Positions 1-13,129 of a DNA stretch of 64,000 nucleotides are shown piece after piece. A program made the position numbers and the translations under genes. Under the pieces are notes generated by a model. The model worked only from the letters and a program-made list of their open reading frames with translations. It was not told the DNA's origin and searched no databases. The stretch lies in NCBI GenBank assembly GCA_000499405.2, contig HG738141.1, positions 1,098,642 to 1,162,641 on the forward strand. The letters run 5' to 3'. This DNA comes from Onchocerca volvulus. Taxonomy: Eukaryota; Nematoda; Chromadorea; Rhabditida; Onchocercidae. Position 1 is the stretch's first letter. The number at the start of each line of letters is the position of its first letter.

Positions 1-178
1 ATCACTTTTATTGCTTGGTATTCTTTACAAAATCTCAAAATAATAAACCGCAATATGGAGTTTGGAAAGAAGAATTTTATAGCTTGTGATTTAATATGTT
101 GCTATGGTCAGTCATTGTGGTTTAGAAATAACCAATTTTAACCTAAACGAATAATGAAATGACTTCTTATGGATTTAG

Positions 179-3100
179 GATGGTGGTTTACGTCATATTT
201 GTGACGCATTGAGGCACCGTGACACAACGAAAAATAGTGTGTTGTCAGCATTGGTATTATGGAATAATAGATTAACAAGTAATGGAATGGAAGCATTGGC
301 ACAAGCATTGGTTAGTTTTCGTTATATTATTTATTTTTGAGTTCGATGAAAGCTTTCAGTAGTATCAATTTACTCCTTTGCTTCAAATAATCCTTTGCTG
401 TTGGATCTTTTATCATCATTTGTTGGGATAATTTGATGAATGTTCTGCATAATTTTGTGCAAAAATTTGAAATAAAAACTTGTAATATTAGTTCCTTAAT
501 GGTAGCTCACATTATTGAACAGGAACTTGTTTAAGCGCAAATATTAGTGTCCAAAATACCTCTATTCCATCTTAAATCAAAAATCTTTTATAGCTGATTA
601 ATATATCAATTTTACATTGCAGAAGGAAAATAATAAATTGGAAACACTGAATATTGGCAATAATAGTTTGCTATTGGAAGGTATTGTTAAGCTTAAACCA
701 GCGTTACAGCAGAATTGTAGTATACAGAGGCTTGGCTTGCAAGCGACAAATCTTGATTGTCAAAGTATGTTCATCCTTTCCATCTATTAGAAATTTCACA
801 AAATATATTCGCTCCTTCCATATGTAGGAATTTCGGAAAACCTTTGCCAGTAAATCTGGAATTTTCTCGTTGCTTACTTTTATTGGTTATTTATTAATGA
901 GATTATCTGGAAATTTTTTCAGCTTAGTAAATCTCTCAATACCGCATGATGATTGCTTGCTGGCTGTGTGAGGGCTGCCTTGATTGGCCAAGAATGCCAT
1001 CTATCAGCAGTTTATTTTAGTGGATCATACTGCTTGGCTTTAACCAGAAATGCTGTAGTATCTTTCCAGAAACTTGAAATTACTGATTATTTTTTCAGCT
1101 ATACTTCGATATAGCTTCGTCAAAAACTTAATTATTAAAAATTCCAACTTGATTTCATGCTTTAGTCTAATTTTGTTGAAGATTTAAGTGTCAGAATAGA
1201 AAGTGAATATGATAAGAATTTTATGTGTGAGTATGATGGCTGTGTTGTCTGTTCTGTTCTCTAATCCAGTAAAATTTAAATAGTTATGGAATCCGTTTTT
1301 TAGGTGCAATTGTATTGGCAGAATGTTTAGCAGATAATAAAGTGATGATACGATTAGATTTACGAGATAATCCATGTATTGGATCTGCTGGCCTATTAGC
1401 ACTTCATCTCGCAATGAAAATGAATACATCATTAACAGTTTTGAATTTGGATACATCGGTTGCTCAGTCCAGTAGTTTAAAGGTTTTGCATTTGCTTATT
1501 TGGATAGTATATTTTCAATCTTGTTTGGATCCATTATTTGATGCATGCAAATTCTTTTTTTTTTTCTGACGAAGTTAGGTGTCTTTTATTTCAGTCGATA
1601 TGAACAGAATAGCCTAAACTTGGATAAAACTTGGCATCATTAAATTTAGATTTTTATTATGATATGTGAAACCCATAGAGTAGCTTTTCTAGAGTTATAG
1701 AGTTCGTTAGACCTGATCATGGTTATGGTTAGACTTGATATTTTCTGAAATCATTTGTTAAATGTGCTGGTCGATCATTTGTTAAGTGCGTTTTTCTTGT
1801 AGCATACTAAGTGTAAACTGACCTTTTAAATTTGTTTAATATATCGATTATTTATGTTGGCTTGTGTTTGCATTGTTCATTCAAATCGTTAGTATAGATG
1901 TTTCTAATTAGCTTGCTTCCGCTATCCTTTCATTCAATCGGATGTTATAATCAGCACAATGTAATGATAATGAGAAGATCTTTAAATTGAATTTACTGGA
2001 ATTAGTGCAAGTATAATTGGCTTTACAGTGCTTCGAGCTAATACCAATAACATTCTGTTTGTTTTGTCCTCTCTCTGTTTGAATATTAGAATACTCGTTT
2101 AAATAGAATGGACTTTAAAATACTCCGAGCAAGTACTAATAACAGTCTATCGAATATGTGAAAATATCAACTTTTTCTTTTCTCTGTTTGAATATAAAAA
2201 TACCAATTTTTTAGGTTAAAGAATATCAGGAGCAGTTTAAGGATTATTATGAGGAGATCAAAATGTTCTGCGAACGAAATAAGGAAATTGCACTTAGAAA
2301 ACTTTCGGTCCTTACAACTGTCCAAGATGGCACCACTGCAACGGATGTGATGCACGATGAGCAGAATACGCAGGCGAAAAAAGACGAAGAAAAAGAGAGT
2401 GAAGAAAAGAAAAAAGAAATAAAAATGGTAAAAAACGAGCATATTAGAAATTTGGAAATTGCTGAACGAAATATAACAAGAAGATCAAGCTGGTTGCTGG
2501 GTCGATCAGCATCTTTAACATGCACTGAGACCATCGACGATATCTCAGTAAGTGCCAGTTCATCCTCTCCCTCCTTTTTTCTTCCTTCAATGAAAGCTAT
2601 TATATTAAGCATCTTCATTCAAAATCTTAAAATATGGTATAAGTAAGTTTTTAATTATATGCAATTCATCGTCATTTAGTATTTGTTGATAAGTCATGAC
2701 GAATGAACTCATAAGAAGCAAGTGAAAATTTCATTCTTTTGTCTAACAATCCTTGTAAAGATGAAACAGAAAAGCTAAAATAGTTAGAATTAAAATGCAT
2801 GTCACTCAACATTAATTATAATGCAACATCTGAACATTTAATTCACTATAGTTGATGTTCGAATTGCTTTAATTAAAGATCATCGTTTCAAAACTTTTTA
2901 TCTTTATTAAAAAATAACAATTGTAATTAATTGAATCTGTCCGTTAATTAGGTTACATGGAACTAAACAATGAAAGGGAGTGTTATCGCCGAAAGTTCAT
3001 TATTTATTTTTATTCATTTCTTTATCAATTTAGGAACGCGTTGCACAGATGACTCATCATTCAGGAGCATTGATTGAGCGAATTCCGGATAACATTACAA

Positions 3101-5603
3101 CTATTAAGAAACAATCAAATGAAATCCATCCTGCATTATTTACCATAAGTACAGTTTTTTGTTGAATGTTTGGAAAAACTGATTTTTACCCAACTAGTAA
3201 AAATACCTGTTCATTCAGTATAATTGCTTTCTAACTAGTGGATAGCAACTCTGATAGAGCTATTCTGGCATTATATTAAATTCATAATAGTAACCTTTAA
3301 ATTATTTAAAAAAAATCAATCTTTCATTGATTTGCTGTCTATATTTGACCTTACTCGATTAGTAGATAGCAGCTTTTTTCGTTCTTTTTATCTGTTAAAA
3401 ATACAAGGCATAATTTCCTGTTATTCTATGCGTAGCAATATGATGGCAGTATCCCTGACAAATTTTATTGGAGTTTATCGATAGATTAAACAAGTATTGT
3501 AGCTTTTATATTTGAGCACTAAAAAATTCTACAAAAAAATGAATTCTGAATTGAGGTGAGCTGCCGAAATGTCCACCATTTCCTTCAGTAACATCCAATG
3601 ATCATCCAGAAATTGGAGTGAATCCACCGGTGAATAGAATACCACAACGCTTTACAGTTTCAACCTCAAGTCTGATTGCGACAAATCCACGAGATGTTGT
3701 CCGATCAAAATCACGATTTAAGGTATTTTAATTTACATGAGAGTTGGACGTCGGTGGATTAAAACATTGCCGACAAAATTATGTTTGATTGATGATGATG
3801 TATATGATGTCACATTGACTTGAGCAAACTATTATTATCGTATTTTGCAAATAACACTTCATTTTTTTAAATAATTGGTCACTCTTCGATATTTTTTAGG
3901 TCGAAAAAGTAGGCCCGACAATTCAAAAAACAGCAAAAATTAAGTCAGACGACTGCATTCCATTACATCGGTCACTTAGTGAAAGTTCTGTAGCTGACAC
4001 ACAAGGATCTGAATTTTTGGTTACGGAAGGTTCAGGTTTAGAAGTCAGAAATTTGTCAGTTGAACAGCTAGATAAGTCAGAAAATTTTGGATTTTGTGGT
4101 GTCAATGAAGTACCAGAAATTTTATCTCAAGATGATGAAGGAAATGTGAAAGAAATGGTACCTCAAGATGTTCAAGGAAAAGGTGAAATCTGTAATGCGA
4201 GAAATGCGGTAGATTCCAATGAAGGACTCATAGTTCAAAAACACCCAGACGAGGAAAATCTTCGATCTAGCTCTGTACAATTTACCGCCGTCTTCACTTT
4301 ACAGCGTGAACCAAGTACGCTACCAGTACAAAAATATTACGATGATGCTACATATGTAGTTAAATTCACTGATAATATTGCTCTGAAGTTTGATATTGAC
4401 AAGCGTTCTTCGTGCGAACAAACTACTGATATGAATGAACCGATAGAACAATTACGGCAAGAAGTAAGGAGCAATGAAGACGATTCACCAATAACGATGA
4501 AGTCTGAAATGGCTCTCTCCTGTTGTGCAATGAAGGATATTTCGATGGATAGAGATGTGATAAAGGAAGTGGTTCAAGATCTGGTCAACTACGTAGCTTA
4601 TGAGGTAAACAGTTCTTTTGAATACATCACTTTTTTTGAATTCGCAGAATCTTTTAATAATCGATAATTGAATCCAGAAAAGTGAGTATACGGAATGATT
4701 TTGATCATCTTTGGGAATGTTTTGCGATGTGTAATTATCACAATAAGACTGTTGATTCTGAAATAATAAATCAAATTGATGCTACAGAAAAATTACTCTG
4801 CATATAATCAAATTAGAATTCATTGATTTACTGTTTCTATTTATTTATTCCTTTATGACAATGTGAAATTCATTTCACAAATTTGCCTAAAATGTGGAAA
4901 CAATTGCAATTGTTTTATTTTTTTAGATAAGTGACGACGGTTTAGTTCACTACCAAAAATTTTCATCTGGTAATATAAGTGGCAGTAGTGAAACTTCGCC
5001 GACAGATTCTTTGTCCTTTCTCTCCAGGTAGTTCATCTTAAAATATATAATTGAGCACTTAATTATGCACAGTTTGCTTTTGACTACATCCTGATTTTTT
5101 ATTATTAAAGTTATTTATATATATTTCCTTTTTTCTTTTTTCTTTAAACATAATTAAGAGTAGAGAAGAATAAATGATGAGATTAAAATGTGAAACTTTA
5201 AGATTAATCCATTAAGTTTTTTAGTGCAATCAAAATTTATTTTCCTATTTTCCTTTTTATGTTATCCTGATATGTTAATAGCGTAAACCCGTTGAACCGT
5301 TAATTTTCTATTGTTGAGATATTCGGTGACAGTGTTTTATGTGCTATAGGTATGTCACCCTCCATTAGTTTGAAATCCACTTTTCAGTGACTGATTTTCT
5401 CATAAATTTGCAGAAGTTCATCGAATTTCACTTTGAATTCGTCTCACGATGTAGAAACGGATGAAGATGTGATACATAATGTAGTACGCAGCCTCGTACG
5501 AGATATACTGTTGCAAGAAAAAGAATTACTAAGGCGAAGTTTAAGAAAGAAACGACGAAATCTCAATGCGCTATCTAAAATCGATCGAAAATTGAGTAGC
5601 TGA
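179..5603 (+). CDS. PPP1R37: PPP1R37-like leucine-rich-repeat protein (5' end beyond window)
   Basis: Nine exons join in phase: 179-310, 623-764, 1304-1482, 2215-2547, 3034-3148, 3589-3722, 3900-4604, 4927-5027 and 5414-5603 (676 codons, then TGA). The first three encode ribonuclease-inhibitor-type leucine-rich repeats (LVLWNNRL, LETLNIGNNSL, MIRLDLRDNP); the segment RLDLRDN...GLLALHLAMKMNTSL followed by a helix (KEYQEQFKDYYEEIKMFC) resembles the end of the LRR domain of vertebrate PPP1R37, a protein phosphatase 1 regulator. The rest is a hydrophilic, Ser/Glu-rich tail with two RFxV tetrapeptides (about residues 321-324 and 343-346 of the visible protein) and two similar short helices near the C-terminus. 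The PP1-docking motif of the family lies near the N-terminus, so it cannot be checked here. The donor after 1482 (gttttg) is weak. Family assignment is from remembered similarity; the exon structure is read directly. Confidence 0.8.
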
Positions 5604-5686
5604 TTACCTTTATGCTCTAGCTTGGGAAAGTAGTCTCTTTTGTAAGTCTTGTAAATAATGGAAAATGTTTTATCTAGCCGTAGTCT

Positions 5687-5692
5687 AATAAA
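5687..5692 (+). terminator. AATAAA poly(A) signal of the PPP1R37-like gene
   Basis: A consensus AATAAA lies 84 bases after the TGA, which fits the compact 3' UTRs usual in nematodes. Confidence 0.6.
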
Positions 5693-5699
5693 AATATAA

Positions 5700-8600
5700 A
5701 AGTCAGTCTCTTTGTTGCGGCCTTTTAATGTTATTTTTATTAGGTATATTTCGTGGCGTGAAGATTTGAGTTTAAATTCAGTTATTGTAATTCAGAAGTG
5801 AGAATGATTATGACAACAATCTTTCTGTTTTTGTGGTGTCTTTTAGACATCATATGTGTAAAATATATGAATATCTGAATGACTTCCTCAAAATTACATA
5901 TTGGCAAGAATCGGTTTCTTTTGTCCAGTATTTTCTTAAAAAATTGGAATAATTTTAGCAACACCACTTTAAAGAAAAGTGATTTGGTCTGGGCAATTCC
6001 TAGGTATCATTTCGATTTAATGGCATAATTTAATTTTTAACTCATTTGAAATTTATATTAAGCGTCTTTAAAGATAAATGAGTAAAATAAAGGCCGATAA
6101 AATGTCTTTGAGATGCATAAAAATCCAGATACATCCAACCATGTATATTTTAAACAATTTATTTTCTAGTCCCTTAAAATATTCAATCACTAATTTGTTA
6201 TTGTCGTTCCTCCTTCCTTCTCCACTCCCCTACCCTCGTTTTCGAAAATTATATCATCTCGTTAATGACATTTTTTTTTTCTTTCGCTAGATAGTAATTT
6301 CTTCTCATTGTATTTTTTCTTAAATTTCCTTTTACATTCTTTGCGTTCTTTTCTCGTGTTTTATTTTCCATTTTTGGAAGGATCACCTCATATTAGTTTT
6401 ATTATGCTTGTTCATATTTCACTTTTTTTTTTTTTTTTTTTTTTTTTTTGTATGATAGGAATAAATCGTACTTGTATATGAGAACAATCTTATACATATT
6501 TAATGCAAATGTTAATCATCATAGTCATTTGAGTCGTCCAAACTTATCTTTTTTTTTTTTGTTATAATTCGGAGAATACTTCTAATAGAATTCTACGAAA
6601 GGAAATCCTAAATCAATACGGTGAAAATTTCCAGAAATCGATATTGGTAATCTTCCTCTTAATTTTTCGTTGTTGTTGTTTGTTTAGTATTTAAAGTTGC
6701 CCTTTATCATGGTAATTAAGGAGCGGTCGTTTCATTACTTCACTTGGATGCTTATCATTCACATGAATTTTTTTTTGTCACTTGTGTGAACATTAAAATG
6801 TTGCTAACAGAATGAGATTAGTTAGTTGACCTTTCTAAGATTTTAAGAGTTCCACATGAAGAGTTCTTTCATTAAAGTTTCTTCTAGATATCGTAGTTGT
6901 CTTACGCAAAAGAAATATATGAGACGGGATTTTTTAAATCACTGAAATTTATTGTCACTATAGTGAAATACAGGTAATACATACCTCTTTTTTTACTAGT
7001 GTTTAATTCTTGTCTTCTGTATGATTACTTTTACCTGGAATGATTATATATGTTGTTATTTCAGATTTTTCAATATATAGTTCCTAATCTACGTCATTAA
7101 TTGTTCCTTTGATCATGTCACAATTGGAGGCATCATGCCATCGTAACTTTAAGTAGCTGAGATGGGATTAATTTGCTCGTAGAGATCGTTACTGTGAAAA
7201 TAAAATATTACATTCGAGAACCTTTTGCGAGGAAATATCAATCAATCATAGCAACTATATATGTTACAATGAGGAAGTACTTCGATTTTTGATTTTTTTG
7301 ATCAAGTTTTGAAAACATCATTCGCTTGACTGTCAAATATTTTGACTGCCAAAATGGAAATTATCTTGTTTTTCCTTCTTGTAATTGCCTAATTACAAGA
7401 ACTTTTAAAAAATTTTATATCCAAATATGTTTTCTATTTCCGAGTCTAGCCCTTTTTGCGGTGAGTGAGTAATATAGATTTATTGAGAAAAAGAGTGTTT
7501 TTGTATTTATTGTACGCTTTCGATTATTTTTTTCAATTCCACAGTTGCTTAATATTATTAGATTCTATTATAATCCTGAAGATTGTAATTGTAAATAAGT
7601 TTTGATTATGATATTGTGTTTTTGAATTTGCATAAATAACGATCAATAGTATGAATTACGGAACTGAAACTGAATAGTATTCTTTAGAAGAATCCATCTA
7701 GCACTAGCTTAAATCTATTTTTTGAATTTCGCAAGCCATAAGCGGTAGTTATTGGTTATTTACCTGTTTAAATGGTGATACATGAACAATCCAATGATTT
7801 TCTTTGTTAACAGATATTTTTCATCACATTTTAAAGCTTTCTAGTGCCTTTTGGTTTATTGGATTCATTTTGAATTTATTTGACTTCCAAATAAAATCTG
7901 GGATAGATCGAAATTCGAATTTAATTGGAATTTTTTATCTTTTGCAGCCATTTCAAAAATTAGAATTGACGGATTTGAAAAATTACAACAACTTATACCA
8001 TGCACTGTAGGAGTAAATAGGGATGAAATTATTTGTTTTTTTTTTTTTCGTTTGCAATAATTCTCATGACAAATTTGAATTTATATAAAATAATTGCACC
8101 ATTTTTTACTTTTTGTCGGTTATTATTATAGTTACTTGTTTGCCGATTTTTTCTTCCTACAACACTTTCAAACAACTTTCCATGTACGTTTTCCGATTCT
8201 GTTGAAGAAATGAAAAGAAGAGAGCAAGCATTCGCAGTTCCCGAACATTTTAAAATGATTTAAAGTTTAGCTTTTCATCCCCAACTCAGTGTATTAGCTA
8301 ATTATTTACAAATAAGAAAAGGATTTCAAAAAAGAAAATATTCAAATCTAAAAAAGAATAAAGAAATGATAGAATGTACTGATTCTCATTTCGATCGTGC
8401 GAAGTAATCATGATAGTTCAATAATTATTTTAATAAAATCGATAATTGCTCAAAGAAATTCAAAAAAAAAAATTGACTTATGTTTATTTTGTATCAGAAT
8501 AGGTAGATTTTAGCTTTTCAGGATTGTATTTTTGAAATTTGAAAATAAATAAAAAATGGTATCGGAAGGAGTTCAGATGGATCGAAAGATCTGTTTCTAT

Positions 8601-10430
8601 TCTAGATGGATCATATGTTTATATAACTATTTCTCAATTATCTTTTGTATAATATAAATCGAAATAAATTGTTGTTGCTATTAAATTTATTATTGGGTTG
8701 CGTTTTTTTTTCTTGTTTTCCGTTTAATTTCTATGTTGATGTGCAACATATGTTTGTAATAATATTCATGTTGAAACATTTTAGTCAAGATATTAAGTTA
8801 GATTAAATGATATACATTGTAATTAATAACTGAATAATTTGTCCTAAAAATTTGATCCTCTGTAATTTTGTTTATGATCGGAAAGATAAGATTGAAAGAA
8901 CTTTGGAGGAGCAAATTATCGCCACAATTCAAATATATCAGAATTTTGAACCTTTTTTTTCTTTTTTTTTTGTTCAATATCATTCCATTAACACAATATT
9001 TTGATTTTTAAAAAGCGAATTATAAATTCAAACTGCAAAACTTGTTCCTCTCTTACATTAACGAACCCAAAACGAGTATCTGTTAATTCGAAAGACATTC
9101 GAGAATTTCATAACCAATAATTTTGCTGCTGGCATTTCAACATTCAAAATTTCAAAAAAGAAGGTAAATGTCAGCTGATTAAGAGAAGAAATCAATAAAT
9201 GAAATGAATTGGTAGTTCATTATTTCGACTTTTCATTGTATTTTCAAAATTTTTGAGCCATTGAAAGTAGCTGATATATTTAATATCGATATTTGAATGC
9301 TGCACTTATGTCACTTAACTGTTGTTAATAAGGAAAAGTTACGAGGAAGTTTAAAAAGTGCAAATAAATGAATGAATTATCCCGCAAAATTGTAGTTCAA
9401 TGAAAATCTAAAGCTATAAAGTGATGGATATCATTGTTATGAATATAACTGCTTGGAAAAAATTTCGATTATTCATGAAAAAAGCTTTTTTTTTTTCGTT
9501 TTTTACTTTTTAATAGCTATATCTTTTTTCTTTTTCTATTTTTTCTTCTTTTTTTTTCTGAAATATTTATTCAATTTTATCGATTACAATTCCAATTGAT
9601 CGTTTCGTTTCGTTTTGCTCTTCCATTATTACCATATCTGTACAGTCTTCTCTTTCTTTTACATTTCGAATTTATTCCATTAAATTCATGTAAATTAAGT
9701 AAATGAGTTTTTGATATTTGATATAAATATATATTAGTTATATGGTAAATTACATTGGATTAGATATCTTGCAAGTAATTTCTTGCAATTTGCCATATGA
9801 TTCAAATGATTTTTTCATTTGTGAGAATGAATAGATAATGAGAGATGCGAATTGTATGCTTTTCGAATGAATCATTTCCTTCCTGAAACCGGAATTTTTA
9901 AGTACCACGAACTGTAATTTTTAGCTTATGTAGATATAAAAAAAACACAAATACAGTACAAAATTCTTCATCCATCTTCACTTTCTAAAATTTAAATAAA
10001 TAGATATTGCTTAAATGATCGATTGATTGGAAATGATTTTGTAAATGAAACTTAAATTGATATATCTTTTCATCTCCCATTTATTTCTACAGTATATGCT
10101 GCTTTTCATCGTTCATCTCGATCGTCTTTGTCAATATTTTAAATGAATTTTCTCTCTTTTCATTTTCATCTTTAAAAAATTTTTGTTTTTATTTTTTATT
10201 TTTGAAATGTATTTTGAAATTCACAGTAAAATTAGATATCTATGGATTCTTGTAAATTCACTTAAAAAGTCTATAAAAATTGCCATTTTGTAAAGATATT
10301 ATTTATATTACTAATAATTATCAAACAAATTTTCATTCGTTTAAAATATTATGATTGTTATCGGAATGTTTTGAAATGTTTGATTAAATTTTCGGTATGC
10401 TCAAGTGGCGATCATAATTGCTGGATTTAC
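5700..10430. other. Intergenic, no gene recognised
   Basis: Very AT-rich sequence with many T homopolymers (for example 29 T at 6421-6449). Open frames in it are short, low-complexity and unsupported by splice sites or recognisable motifs. The last few hundred bases presumably hold the promoter of the MOLO1-like gene, but no TATA box or other defined element stands out. Confidence 0.6.
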
Positions 10431-10432
10431 AG
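10421..10432 (+). promoter_or_regulatory. Candidate trans-splice (SL) acceptor
   Basis: A pyrimidine-containing tract ends in ttacag at 10427-10432, 27 bases before the ATG at 10460. No good upstream donor or exon is visible, so it could be a spliced-leader acceptor. A three-codon ATG-CAT-TGA frame lies between the acceptor and the start codon. This is inferred from position only. Confidence 0.35.
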
Positions 10433-10459
10433 TAATGCATTGATTATATCCTGAAGATT

Positions 10460-12509
10460 ATGTCCATTCATATTATTATTCCTTTCCTATCATTAACATT
10501 TACTTTGATTCATTGTTCGCTGAATTATACTATTGAAACATTTCCGGATTCATTAGTTAGATCGGATCTTTGTGGTCTTAATTCTCCAGGATTTGCTTGC
10601 GATCCGGATCAAGTATTGAAACGTTTTAATCGTACATTTTCCGGTAAATTTTGCTGTTATTTATTATATGAAAACATCTTTTTTTTTCTTGTTAATAACA
10701 AATCGATAAGTAATTTTTATATGCTTAGGTGCTGAATATTTGTCGCAACATTTGCAACAAATTCGTTATACGACAAATTGTTCATGCCTAAACGAGGACA
10801 AATCGTATGGTCATTGTTCAGCTATTAATCCGCATGGATATACGTTATCAATCGCTGTCTTGCGATCAATTGCGATGAATAACGATACGATGTAAGTATG
10901 TTTCGTATAAATGTTGAGAAAGTTCATTACATAAAAATTATTGTATTTACAATCTTATTCAGCTTATTTACAGTAAGTCATTTTCTTCCCTTTTGAATTT
11001 GTTGCAAAAAAACAAATATGAATTTGTGACAGATTTTATCCGATTTATGGATAATTCTTTCCCAACTTTGTCATACGGAATGATATGATAGCTGATATCT
11101 TATGATTTTTTTTTTTTTATCTGATAAAACTCTTTCCATGCAAAATTATGTCGAATAAGAGGGTCCTGAAAATAAAATTCAAATATTTAGGTAAATAAAT
11201 ACTCCTTAAAATGTTTTCAGGAATTCGGAAAACTTGAATGATACACTTCAGATATTTGCTGAAAATTTACGACGGCAACAACATCGTGGCCAATGCGCTG
11301 ATGATGCGTTGATTGTAGTAATTGCTGATCGGAAAGCCGTAAGTTACAAATCTTTTTTTTTTTTTGAATTTAAAAATTATTTCTAAGGTTTTACTCCTTT
11401 ATCGATTTTAGGTTCATACATCGGTGGGTGAAGTGATAGGAAGGACACTAACATCGAATGTTATCACGAGAACAAATCGAGAAGTTGGTAAAGCATTTGA
11501 ATCATATTTTGAACAAAACACCCTGAAACGGTTGTAAAATAAACTTTTGGTGGGAAAATTGATGCAGAAAAAAAAATAGTTACTGAAAAGTTGTACTATT
11601 TAAAATTTTTAATTTTTAAAACTCTTTGATAGCAGTTTTTTGCTTGATAAAATTGGAATTATCATAATAGTAAGCATTTTTATAGAACATAATCGGATGT
11701 TAAGTGCATAATAGTTGATCAAATTCGATTACATAATCCGCTCAATCCATAATGATTATTCATTATGAGCTAAAATAGAAGATAAATTTTAAATGATCAG
11801 TAATTAAATTTTGAATAGTTAGACCAAATTTCGGAAATTAAAAATATTGTTCGGGATATGAAAAAATTAGAAGAAAAGAAATGAGGCAAATTTTATGTTT
11901 ATTGTTTTCAAGTTTAAAAAAGGATATTAGAGTATCTATTTCTTTTTGATCGATATCAAAATATTACTATTAATATTGCAAAAATATTCATTCTTAGAAT
12001 GATAGAGTTGAGAAAGTAATGAAGTTAATATTTTGTAATTTGCTGAGAAAATATTCAATTTACGGGAATTTAACTTTACAGAAATTTCAAAGCTGAATTA
12101 ATAATAATTTTAATAAATGTATCGCGAGATCTATGCAATTTTCAACTTCCTGTTTTATAGAACTTTCAAATTTTCTTAAATTTCTTGGAATATTTTTCGA
12201 TGGTAATAGAAGACAGATATGATCACTTGTCAATTTCCAATTTCAGCGTCATTGTTCGACGCTGCTAATTACTTGTATGGATTAGCATTTATGATCGATC
12301 GATATGGAGAAATTTTGCAAAATCCGCCTCAAACTCTCGAGATAGAGTCTTGGTCGATAATATGGTCTCGTATAATGGGTAGTTGGCTTAATATTTTTCT
12401 CAGTTTAATTGTCCTAACTAGTTTTGTAACGCTTGTTACTCTTATTATCATGCGATTTTGTTGTAACGAAAAACAGAAATATACAGTGGGTAGGCAAGTT
12501 ACCAATTGA
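10460..12509 (+). CDS. MOLO1-family TPM-domain membrane protein
   Basis: Five exons join in phase: 10460-10643, 10729-10891, 11221-11338, 11412-11487 and 12247-12509, giving 267 aa. An N-terminal signal peptide (about residues 1-19) precedes CGLNSPGFACDPD, the cysteine motif at the start of nematode MOLO1 proteins. A TPM-like fold follows, with a helix (YLSQHLQQIRY), a Cys pair, the strands GYTLSIAVL and CADDALIVVIADRKAV, then a helix ending NYLYGLAFMIDRY. One transmembrane segment lies at about 228-249, before a short Cys/Lys cytoplasmic tail. In C. elegans MOLO-1 is an auxiliary subunit that boosts levamisole-sensitive acetylcholine receptors, and nematodes carry several paralogs, so this need not be the orthologue. 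The 11487 donor was chosen because its phase fits the membrane exon; reading through would end at 11537 without a membrane anchor. Confidence 0.8.
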
Positions 12510-12745
12510 AAATTATCAGCCATTTTGTCTTTCGCTTGAAACAGTTATCTTCCAGCTTTATCACTAAGATTAAAGATTATATTTTGATATATTTCGAGAA
12601 TATATACATACTTTTTTATGATCGTCTTATTATCTCTCAACACTACTAATAATGCTTCTTTCTCGATTTTCTATTCAAAATACTGTAATATTTGCTTCAA
12701 ATTTATTTATTGTACATGAAAATTTAATTGTATCCAAAATCATAA

Positions 12746-13123
12746 ATGTTCATAAATTCTTCGACCCATAATAATCATCGATTCGTCAAATTGCAAGGTT
12801 TTTTTTTTAAGCAAAATAATCATAATAAAGAAGTAAATTTATTCATAACACTGATAAGCGTGATAAAAATGCATTTCTTACAAAATACATCGAATTTGTT
12901 GGACTATGAATTTCGGCACTCCGCTCTAGGAAGGGGTTTCTTAAGTTCAAGATTGATCAAATCATGCGACAAGAAGAAGCAAAGAATAAAACGACTGATA
13001 TCTAAGGATTTTTTCATCCAAAATTTCTTATCACCAAGATTGGAAGAATCAAGTAATTCTGATAATAATTCCAGTTCTATTGTATCTCATATATATTCTA
13101 ATAGTTCGTTACAGATATTCTAG
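12746..13123 (+). other. ATG-started open frame after the MOLO1-like gene, status uncertain
   Basis: A 125-codon ATG-to-stop frame begins 236 bases downstream of the MOLO1-like stop. Its second half, from an internal Met at 12869, is basic then Ser/Asn-rich and less biased than surrounding DNA. Splicing from the ACA codon near 12483 to the acceptor near 12811 would keep the frame open and give the membrane protein a longer tail, but that donor (gtgggt) is weak. I recognise no domain. It may be an alternative last exon, a separate small gene or chance. Confidence 0.2.
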
Positions 13124-13129
13124 GATTGC

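Noticed and set aside
2167..2618. Minus-strand frames opposite exon 4 of the PPP1R37-like gene
   Set aside because: Antisense shadows of a Lys/Glu-rich coding exon with clean splice sites on the plus strand.
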